A DNA stretch of 64,000 bases from Lytechinus variegatus (Eukaryota > Echinodermata > Echinoidea > Temnopleuroida > Toxopneustidae). Under the pieces are notes generated by a model. The model did no database searches. It was not told where the DNA came from and worked only from the letters and a program-made list of their open reading frames with translations. A program made the position numbers and the translations under genes. Position 1 is the stretch's first letter; each line of letters begins with the position of its first letter. The DNA is taken from assembly GCF_018143015.1 (NCBI RefSeq), contig NC_054743.1, positions 31,955,934 to 32,019,933 of the forward strand, given 5' to 3'. Shown here piece after piece: positions 55,131 through 64,000 of the stretch.

Positions 55131-56956
55131 TTACCTTTTGGAGTATGACCATCATTTTTATCATTGGCGCAGATATATACTGTAGATATTTCATGCAGCC
55201 CAACTGCTATATTCAGGGAGATTTTACATTAGGAGAACCTCATGACCACATGAAGGTTATAATGTGAATGTGGTGCATATATCAAGCAATTAATGAATTA
55301 TTTCCCCCTCTCCAAACATGACTTTCTTTCCTATCTCCCCATTATTTCCTTTTTCTATTTTTAAGAAAGATGAGCATATAATGAAAACAGCGGTGTAATT
55401 CAGAAGAGGATGGGGAACGGAAACTTGTTTTGTTTTGTAATTGTTGATATACAGTCAACATCCACGTCAAGGGTTCACAAGATCAAAAGTTCAGGGCCCT
55501 GTCTTACAAAGACTTAAGATTGATCCCATCAATCTCAACCGTATGGAAATCCAATCATACCATAATTTTTCCCTTAATAAACAAAAGGAATCACACCGAA
55601 TCTTCAACAAACGATGAATGTATGGATATACAAAATATGTAGAAAATATTTTGAACAAAGTTGCATTTTAGATGTTGACGTTGCTGGCCGTCCATATATG
55701 TGGTTGAACAGATCAATCGGAACTCTTTGTAAGACGGGCCCTTCAAACGTTTTCTCGAAAATGAGTGTGAATTTTGAAAACTGAATTATCCCAAGTCTTT
55801 ATATAAACTCGTTTCCACGGTTATAAATATTCATCATTTAGCCTATTGTAATACACAAGAGTTGATTTTATTCTGTTTTACAAATAGAGGAACTATTATT
55901 GAGCATTTTTTGTTGAATACATCTAGTGGTTTGACGATTATAATCAACACTGAGAATTTAGTTGAAATAATGATTCGCTTTTATTAATAATTCATCTCAA
56001 ATTAACAAAGGTTTACAAAGGCCTATAATTTACAAAACATGTGATCTTCTGATATAATATAGTACAGTATATCAACGAATCTTGCTTCGTACTTCATCTG
56101 ACCAAAGAACAAAACTTTCTTTAATTTATTGACAAAGCAAATGGATTACATATACAAAAATGACATGCTGTAAATTTTCCTAAACAAACCATCATGACTA
56201 TAATTTTTAGTCTTTCAAATAATTTGTGGAATATTAATACAGATGATAATGATGAATAAGTAAGTGAATAAATAAATTAATCAATCAATCAATAGATAAT
56301 TGAATAAATAAATAATGTGACGCTTTAAGTGTAGGTATGCTGTACATACTACACGACATGACATAAGACAATAATGCAGTTAAGGAGTTACATTGGTCAA
56401 AATGGTCCATCGAAATGTTTCAGGTCTCTTAAACTCCCACCCAAACGGGAGTGAATTAACAGAACAAAAACTGAAATACAAGAGAAGCTACTGGTAAATG
56501 ATTGAACGAAATATAAAGACAGTTATTAATTCATACAATTAGTTGTAAAGAGTTGCAATCTCTATATGTATATTTTTCATTGGCATTGACATTAATGGAA
56601 TGAAAGGAGACAGTACTCATTCAGATTTGACAGAGGTTTAAGCAGAATACCTATTCGTGAAATTGATTCTTGTATCCATTTCAATTTTTAGTGGGGAAAT
56701 CCAACTCCACACTATTCGATCAGTTGCGATCCGTTTTTATACACCAATGAAGGTTGCCAATCATAAAAGTCACTGCTATTTGGTTGCCACACTTACCACT
56801 ATCAATTTTACTTTCTATAGCTATTCCTGAATTCAATCACCAAAAAAACTATTTTAAGGATTTCTTTGCCGCATTATTACATAGCAGTTACTTCTACAAG
56901 CGGATAGCACTTTTCAGATCGAAAAATGTGAACTTCAAAAGTAAGTGGCATCTTCG
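55131..56956. other. AT-rich spacer downstream of PACRG
   Basis: Contains MITE B copy 3 and A/T-rich low-complexity DNA (AATAAATAAATTAATC, about 56270-56315). No gene recognised. Confidence 0.45.
55493..55743. mobile_element. MITE family B, copy 3
   Basis: About 250 bp with ends AGGGCCCTGTCTTACAAAGA and CTCTTTGTAAGACGGGCCCTT. The inner sequence is in the opposite orientation relative to copy 2, as shown by 'TGCTGGCCGTCCATA' near the right end here versus 'TGGACGGCCAGCA' near the left end in copy 2. Confidence 0.82.
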
Positions 56957-59900
56957 TCACTCCTGAACGGTCATGCAGGATTGGTAAGTTGGGACCATGT
57001 ACTTGATGTTGACGAATGCTTCTGCTCCTCCATGTCTCTCAAGGACTTCCAAGGTCTCCTGGATCACGTCGCCCACATTGAAGCCCTTCTGCTGTCCGTA
57101 TTCGATCCCATCACCAGAATTGACTGAGGGAGGAGATGGTAGATATATGGTGAGGGTGAGCAGACCCGGAGCCGGGGGCACAAGGTGCATTATCATTACC
57201 CTCCCCCCCCCCCCATTGAAGGTAAAATGTGTACACTTTACTTAGTTGAAGAAAAAAATATGTACGCTCTTTATTAAAGGGTTGAAATAATCTGTACTTC
57301 GGTCTATATGACTTGGCAAATGATTCGCCAACCATTTCAATCCCAATGTAAACGTACGTGTGGTCTAGCCGAGTTTCCCATCATCTTAATTAATGCTATA
57401 TGGAAATACTATCAATATTTTCCCTTCATATCTATTTCATTATGATCAAGAAGTGTCGTATATAGCTGCTTAAAGGACAAGTCCACCCCAACAGAAAGTT
57501 GATTTGAATAGAAAGAGAGAAAAATCCAACAATCATAACACTAAAAATTTCATCAAAATCGGATATAAAATAGAAAGTTTTAAAGTTTCGCTTAATTTCA
57601 CAAAACAGTTATATGCACGATCTGGTCGATATGCAAATGAGGGGACTGATGTCATCACCAATTCACTATTTCTTTTGTATTTTACTACATGAAATATGAA
57701 GTATATATAAAAAAGATTCCTCATTGTCATGTGAAACAAACTTTTATCTTTTTCCCTGAACATGAGGAATTACCATTGTTTTAACATTTTGTGGCTCAGT
57801 CAAGGTGTTGCTATTGTCAAATCTCTAAAAATCGAATATTGTATAATTCAAACAATAATAACGCAAAAGAAATAGTGAGTGAGGGACATCATCAATTCTT
57901 TCATAATTTGCATAACACCGAGTTGTGCATAATAACTGTTTTGTTTAAAAAAGTAAGCGAAAGTTTTAAAAATTACTTTCTTTATTTTGATTACGTCCGA
58001 TTTTAATGAAATTTTCAACTTTATGTTTCTTTGATTTTTTCTACTGATTCAAATCAAATTTGTTTCTGGGGTGGACTTGACCTTTAAGGAAACTGCGCAA
58101 CATTTTGTTCTTAAAACTCACAATTGTTTCCTCGGAAGATGTTGAGTACAGGTAAGATTTGACGGTAATACGGCACCAAAGCCTCTCCGACGAACTCGCC
58201 CGAGACTGCCAATTTCTGGAGGGCCTTCAATGTGCTACAGATGACCCGCCTATCTCGTGTGTTCAAAGCATCTGAGAATAAAAGAAATGAAGGAAACACA
58301 AAAATATCATTGGGAAGTAATATTTTATCCTTATATATTCATTCCTGTCTAATCATGATTTGGTTAGAAATTAGAATTCACATTACGCCCAACAAGACAC
58401 TCGTCAATCATGTCAATGTTTAATCCGCATACAGTTCTGGCTCACAAATCTAAAATCAGTATTATGATCCTGACCAGTGGCGGATCTAGTGGGGGATGGG
58501 GGGAGCACATACGGCAGTGCCCCCTTTGAGAGACATAATAAAAATTTTGATATAAATATGCCGTTCTAACACAAGTGTGCCCCCCTCTTTGAAAGTCACA
58601 GCAATCATTTTGAATGGGAATATGTCGTTCATACACACTTGTCAAATTTTCCTCGGGAAAAATTAATGTAGGCCCTAATAATGAAAAAGAAAGAAATCTT
58701 TCGGTCACTTTCATTATAATCATTGCATTGTCCCAGTTTTATTTAGGACCCCCCCCTGTAAATCTTCTTGTACATTTTGTGTAATTATATGTATTTTAGT
58801 TTTATTACAAGGTTACTTTCCTTTCATTACGTTCTCGTCTGTTTGTTAATTCTGTCTCAATATATTTTTTGGCATCAACTTTATTTCTTTTAGCATGTAT
58901 TGAGGATTAAAGCATCGGGCTTATTATATAATAATTATCCCTTTATGTTTTACTTTTAATACATGTCATGCAAATGACCTATATCCGATCTGTCACGCTG
59001 GCCGAACACATTGTAATACAGTGACATCACAGTGTGTTCACATCGTGGACTATTGTATGTGAAAATATCATGAGACACACTGTTAAAAAATAAAACGCTT
59101 AAATTAAAAATAAAGTGAATTGATTTCATACTGTCGCTACCTCTATATGCTGTGGATGTTCACAGTGTTTTGTCATAGTAGATTAGCTATGTGAATAATT
59201 ATGTGATTCACACTGTTGAAATGCCCAAATTGAACAGTGCGAAGAGGATTTTACATTGTGCTCCACACTGTGAACACAGTGTGTCCTTTCCAGTCGGGTT
59301 ATTTTTTAGATATTTCCATACAGTGGACACCTCAACAGTGTGACTGTTCAAAGTGTGTTCACATGGTTGACTATTATGATTATGTGATTTACTCTGTTGA
59401 AATGCTCAAATTGAACAGTGTGAAGTGATTTCACATTGTGTTCCACACTGTGAACATACTGTGGCACACACCGTGGGACACTATGTTCTGTCCAATAGGG
59501 ATATGTGTATGGAGTGAATGTGTGTTGAAATGCTCAAATTTAACAGTGTGAAGGTGATTTCACATTGTGTTCCACACTGTGAACACACCGTGTTCTGTCC
59601 AATAGGGATAAGTGTATGGAGTGAAGGTGTGTTGAAATGCCCAAATTAAACAGTGTTCAGGTGATTTCACATTGTGTTCCATACTGTGAACACACTGTGG
59701 CACACACTGAGAGGGAAACTGTGTTCTGTCCAATAGGGATGCATATATGGAGTGAAGGTGTGTTGAAATGCTCAAATTTAACAGTGTGAAGGTGATTTCA
59801 CAATGTGTTCCATACTGTGAACACACTGTGTTCTTTCCAGTAGGAATGTGTATGGAGTGGAAGTGTGTTTACATGCTCAACATTAACAATGTTAAGGTGA

Positions 59901-61658
59901 TTTCACAATGTGTTCCATACTGTGAAGACGCTGTGAAACACACCAAGTGGGAAACTGTGTTCTTTCCAGTAGGGATGTGTGTATGGAGTGAAGGTGTGTT
60001 GAAATGCTCAAATTTAACATTGTAAAAATGATTTCCCAATGTGTTAAATACTGTGAACATACTGTGGCACACACTGTTCTTTCCAGTAGCGATGTGTGTA
60101 TGGAGTGAAGGTGTGTTGAAATGCTCAAATTTAACAGTGTGAAGGTGATTTCACAATGTGTTCCATACTGTGAACACACTGTGTTCTTTCCAGTAGGAAT
60201 GTGTATGGAGTGGAAGTGTGTTTACATGCTCAAAATTAACAATGTTAAGGTGATTTCACAATGTGTTCCATACTGTGAAGACGCTGTGAAACACACCAAG
60301 AGGGAAACTGTGTTCTTTCCAGTAGGGATGTGTGTATGGAGTGAAGGTGTGTTGAAATGCTCAAATTTAACATTGTAAAAATGATTTCCCAATGTGTTAA
60401 ATACTGTGAACACACTGTGGCACACGTGTTCTTTCCAGTAGGGATGTGTGTATGGAGTAAGGGTGTGTTCAAATGCTCAAAATTGTGAAGGTGAACAGTG
60501 TGAAGGTGATTTCACAGTGTGAACACACTGTTGCACACACTGTGTTCTCTCCAGTAGGGATGTGTGTATGGAGTGAGGATGTGTTCAAGTGCTCAAATCT
60601 AACAGTGTGAAGGGGGTTTCACATTGTGAACACACTGTGCACACACTGTGGTACACTGTGTTCTTTCCAGTAGGGATGTCAGGGCATCAGGATATAGGCC
60701 CTATATTTATATTATTACCTTTGATGGGTATGATGAGCTGAGGGATGACGGGTAGTATCTTTCGACCGCCATGTTCCAACATGTCATTGATGCCACGGCT
60801 GGCGAAGAAGTCGAAAGGATGCTCAGTTTCTCGAAGTCCCTCGAAGAATAGGGGAAGATAGTGGTGGTAATCCAACTTCTCAATTTCTTTCTACGGATTG
60901 AAATCGAGACAGTCCTAAATTTCTACGAATCACAAAACAAATCATCTTATCATGTGACCTAATATAGTGAGGGGAAGGAAACGATGGGGAAATAATAACA
61001 AGAATACAAAAAATAGTCTTTGCAACGTAACTCGATTAAACATGTTAAACCTCTTCAACTCGGAAAATATTGTAACTTTTTAGGTAGGTCATCTTGACCC
61101 CCACCCCTTCCCCTTGTCAATACCATTGGCGTCAATCAAATATCAATAATATTGGTTAATATATTCGATCAAAGGCCTGATTTATAAAGAAAAACGGAAA
61201 AAGTTTTTGATTATTTTCCTGAAAATTGCTTCAAACTGCCACAATGACCGGGGAAAAACTATGGACGACGCCAAATGTTCCCAATAAAACCACATGCTTT
61301 CTCTGTCATCGGTTAAAGGGACTTCGTCATGTTCGTGGCATAGGCCTAGTTTTTTTTTTTAGATAAGCTTTGAGGTGATGGCAGATAGAATGTTCTATCT
61401 TCACTAGATGACTATATTTGCCAAACGTTGACGTGCTATATAGACCCTATATAAAGCTACCAAATTGCCTACCTTCCAAAATATTTTGTTGCCCATGCCG
61501 TAGTGCTCCATAGCAATGGGCAAGTCACCCCTCTGATACAGTTTTCTGAAGATAGTTGGCTTCATCTCCCGTGTGCTGGTCGCTGTTTCGTTCGAAATAA
61601 ACGGCTTATTCTTACCCTCATGGGGCCTCTTGCGTGGACTAACTTTTAATTCTGACAT
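56957..61658 (-). CDS. PACRG: PACRG, parkin co-regulated / axonemal doublet inner-junction protein
   Basis: PACRG is a HEAT-like helical protein that, with FAP20, forms the inner junction closing the B-tubule on the A-tubule in ciliary doublets. Exons 61473-61658, 60719-60890, 58122-58271 and 56957-57123 join in phase to 224 residues. Matches to human PACRG are strong: [97 protein letters not shown] and [12 protein letters not shown]. The C-terminus MTVQE ends at TGA 56959-56957. The start (ATG 61658-61656) gives [20 protein letters not shown], a divergent N-terminus as usual in the family. Intron 2 contains a satellite-like array. In vertebrates PACRG shares a promoter with parkin; no parkin exon is seen to the right here, where an SLC22 gene lies instead. 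Confidence 0.96.
57471..58087. mobile_element. Foldback family A, copy 3 (uninterrupted)
   Basis: About 617 bp in PACRG intron 3, ends TAAAGGACAAGTCCACCCCA and GGGGTGGACTTGACCTTTAA. Right end is 35 bp from exon 3. Octamers ATGCAAAT (left) and ATTTGCAT (right) present; TGATGTCATCA is complete in the left arm. Confidence 0.92.
58478..58690. repeat. C-tract repeat with GGCGGATCTAG end
   Basis: GACCAGTGGCGGATCTAGTG start followed by TGCCCCCTTTGAGAGAC- and GTGCCCCCCTCTTTGAAAG-like units. Related to 26780-27006 in reverse orientation. In PACRG intron 2. Confidence 0.55.
59020..60680. repeat. Satellite-like array in PACRG intron 2 with higher-order structure
   Basis: About eleven to fourteen units of 105-131 bp built from GGGATGTGTGTATGGAGTGA, TGTGTTGAAATGCTCAAATT, TAACAGTGTGAAGGTGATTT and CACAATGTGTTCCATACTGT then GAACACACTGTG. 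A three-unit block of 353 bp (about 59729-60081) is repeated nearly exactly at 60082-60434. The unit is dense in self-complementary CACAGTGTG/TGTGAACACA motifs. Open frames in the array are by-products. Confidence 0.92.
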
Positions 61659-63057
61659 TGTGCAAAACAATTCTATCCAGAAAATGCAATCTTAATGAAA
61701 ATAATTTTCAAATTTTTAGGGAATGACAACAATTTCTACCCTCTCAATCCATTCCACGTGTTGAATATATTAAGCGCGCAAATTTTAGCGCGCACAATGT
61801 TTTGTGCGCGTAGTGGTCTCCGATCGAATAATTGCCCTACTTATCTTGAGACCGATAAACAAGAACAAGAACAATTTTTAGCCCATATTATAAAATCTCA
61901 ATGTCAAATACATGCATCAAAGAGTGCGTCACATACGAAAAAAAAACATTTGGTAATTGGAGCTGACATAATAAATAGCAAGGCCAATCTTTTAGGGTCC
62001 ACAAAAGAAAGTTTACATAAAACAATCACACTCATTCACAAAAACTCCAGTTTCTTTCTCTCTATTCCTACAATCCTAGTTCTTTCCTCTATCATTGCAA
62101 AAATTTGTAAATTAGTGATTTCAGTAAAAATCTCGCGTTTCACCCTCATTCGATGAGAATCGGAGGGGGGGGGGGGGGTTGAAAGGGGCACGCCGCCCTG
62201 TTTTTATATATTTTTTAAAAAATATATATGTTTGACTTGTCCGAGGAATTTTCTACGGAAAATTGACTTCAAGAGTAATGACCTTTGACCTCTTTATTTC
62301 TTTTTTCCTTCGTCATAAATTTGCCCCCCACACGCGCCCTAATTTTATCTGTCTTTATTTCTAAGACTTCAACAAAATGCAAGGGCACATCAGTTATAAA
62401 AAATACGATAACATGAAAATTCATACAACACTTATATATATTTTTCAAATGTCAAAGCTGAATAAATTCCTCAGTTATAAAATGCTTAATGACACAAAAG
62501 CTTCATTTATCAAACAGTGACGATGACAAAAGACGGAAGAACGTTTATGATGCGAGTAAGTGTGCTCGTCTAATGATGATGATGATAGTGATGATGATTT
62601 TATGACAAACAAGAAAAACGATGATAAATTGATAATGAACAACAAAATAATGGTAAGAGCAACAGCACATTTTAGTCTCGAAATATATAGTCTACTTCGT
62701 TGCTTTCACCAACGGTATTTAGTTCATCGTTAGCTACATAATTATAAGAGACTTTTAAAAAGTCAGCGAATCTCCCTGAAAATGTTTGATAACAATAATC
62801 AAATACAATTTTAAAAATCAAGAAAAAATATAATGTTCTTTAAATGAACAAGCGCTACCACACTTCATTTTTTTTTTTTTTGGGGGGGGGATTATAAGAT
62901 AAGACAGCCATATGTGGAGAGGACGTGGAGGTGCAACACATGCAGGTGTATCTTGCGTGGGGTGAGAATTGTCTGCCAATGCCTAATTGGTCTGAGGTCA
63001 TTTTGTTCAGACTCCATAAAGTCTATCGGTTTTACTGCCACGTAGAATTAAAGATGT
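61659..63057. other. Spacer between PACRG start and the SLC22 gene end
   Basis: Holds the PACRG promoter (no TATA evident), low-complexity G and A/T runs (62163, 62200-62230), a (GAT)n tract near 62570, and a T/G run at 62870. No gene recognised. Confidence 0.45.
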
Positions 63058-63921
63058 CTAAACGGCGTTGTCTGATTCGAAAGCTTTGTTCGAATTTGCT
63101 TTTCCATTGGAAATGTCATCGAGGGGTATTTCGGTGACGTCGTTTTCTTTTTTCTCCCTCGCCAGCTCGTCAGCTGCTATTTTGTCATCATAAGCTTTCC
63201 TATGAAAACATGGAAAAAAATAGAGAATTTCAAGAATGACTTGATTTGAAAATAACAAACACACCATCGTTTGGCCTATTCAGCATCTTACACAACAAAA
63301 CTGGAGATATAGTTCAATTGTCATATATGTTTTTATTCTTTTCGTCTGCTCAAAGTTAACTTGAAATGCGACATTGATATATGTATGAAATATCTGTATC
63401 ATGATAGCCATATCATATTAGGGAATATTCCCTTAGTTAGACTGCCATTGTTAGGCCAAGGAGGAATTTGAACTTTTACAGTCATAATATATGCACGGGT
63501 AATCGTCGACCACCCCTTACTAGTTATTTCTAAATTGGATAAAAAAAGAGAGAACAAATAAATTAAGAGAAAGGGAATAAAGGAGAAGGAAAGGAAGGCC
63601 CCCCCAAAAGTTATGTTAATACCCCTTTTATTCAGTTGAGAACTAAAAAGGGCCTCATCATTTTGCCGTGGCGCCGCCCCTACAGAAATGCTAGACAATG
63701 TATCAACTTACGTTCCGAAGATTTCCCCCTCTTCAATGGTTTCCGGCAGTTTCTTGCCTCGCGTCTCGGGGAAGAGAAGGGAAAGAAACCCAGCCAAGAT
63801 GGTAGTGGTCCCAAAGATGATAAGAGGAGCGGAGTAATAGTAGTCCCCTAGGATGAGAATCAGGGGTGAAACAATGGCACCCACACGAGCCATCATCGAA
63901 CAGGTGCCCACACCAACGCTC
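63058..63921 (-). CDS. SLC22-type organic ion/carnitine transporter, last two exons
   Basis: C-terminal part of a major-facilitator polyspecific transporter; the rest lies beyond the right edge. Exon 63712-63921 reads SVGVGTCSMMARVGAIVSPL, then a hydrophobic pair of segments (ILILGDYYYSAPLIIFG and TTTILAGFLSLLF) and PETRGKKLPETIEEGE. This is the TM11-TM12 region and the PET..KPLPETIE signature that follows TM12 in SLC22 proteins. Exon 63058-63199 gives a charged cytosolic tail (KAYDDKIAADELAREKKEND...) ending at TAG 63060-63058. The split Thr codon (AC|G) joins the exons in phase. Which SLC22 subgroup (OCT, OCTN, OAT) cannot be decided from this piece. Confidence 0.88.
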
Positions 63922-64000
63922 CTATGATAATGGAAATGGATATGGGTTAATCAAAACTATTCATTTAGAATGAATTTTAATAAACGAAAAATTTAATTGC

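Noticed and set aside
59560-60472. Several overlapping open frames of 67-95 residues on both strands
   Set aside because: They are by-products of the satellite array; the same frame recurs 353 bp apart and has no protein signature.

Overview
The window is animal nuclear DNA. Coding exons are small and bounded by GT/AG introns, the genes have clear metazoan orthologues, and the spaces between exons are crowded with foldback elements, MITEs, LINE pieces and one LTR element. The gene set (UBE2J1, NSUN4, FANCG, LSM10, COX17, PACRG, an SLC22 transporter) and the repeat style, especially the roughly 610-bp palindromes with 'AAAGGWCAAGTCCACCCCA' ends, point to an echinoderm, most likely a sea urchin. 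The species is inference.

Layout. 1-9149 (-): 5' part of UBE2J1 (ER-anchored E2). Its intron 1 holds a decayed CR1-type LINE sitting in the centre of a foldback element. 9150-9532: short head-to-head promoter with CCAAT boxes. 9533-18241 (+): NSUN4 (mitochondrial rRNA m5C methyltransferase). Its introns hold a 3.4-kb foldback element with a nested MITE and a cluster of three small palindromic elements. 19626-29616 (-): FANCG, ten exons, convergent with NSUN4. Its last exon has been tandemly amplified about six-fold. 30082-34109 (-): an unrecognised 181-residue tail-anchored protein, divergent from LSM10 (34716-35084, +). 35.1-42.1 kb: no gene recognised, several repeats. 42132-44178 (-): COX17, two exons. 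46672-54973 (-): a young, whole-looking Ty3/Gypsy LTR element. 56957-61658 (-): PACRG, four exons, with a satellite-like array in intron 2. 63058-63921 (-): last two exons of an SLC22-type transporter that continues off the right edge.

The host genes are functionally unrelated (ER ubiquitination, mitochondrial ribosome and cytochrome oxidase assembly, DNA crosslink repair, histone mRNA processing, cilia, solute transport). I see no operon-like logic, only two divergent gene pairs that may share promoters. Exon borders were read by eye. Reading phase closes across every junction of NSUN4 (503 aa), FANCG (624 aa), COX17 (64 aa), PACRG (224 aa) and the tail-anchored gene (181 aa), which strongly supports the models.

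The strongest oddity is the FANCG terminal exon: a 136-bp piece of coding sequence is repeated about six times, the unit is not a multiple of three, and the reading frame is predicted to stop in the second copy, leaving the ancestral C-terminus stranded about 690 bp downstream.
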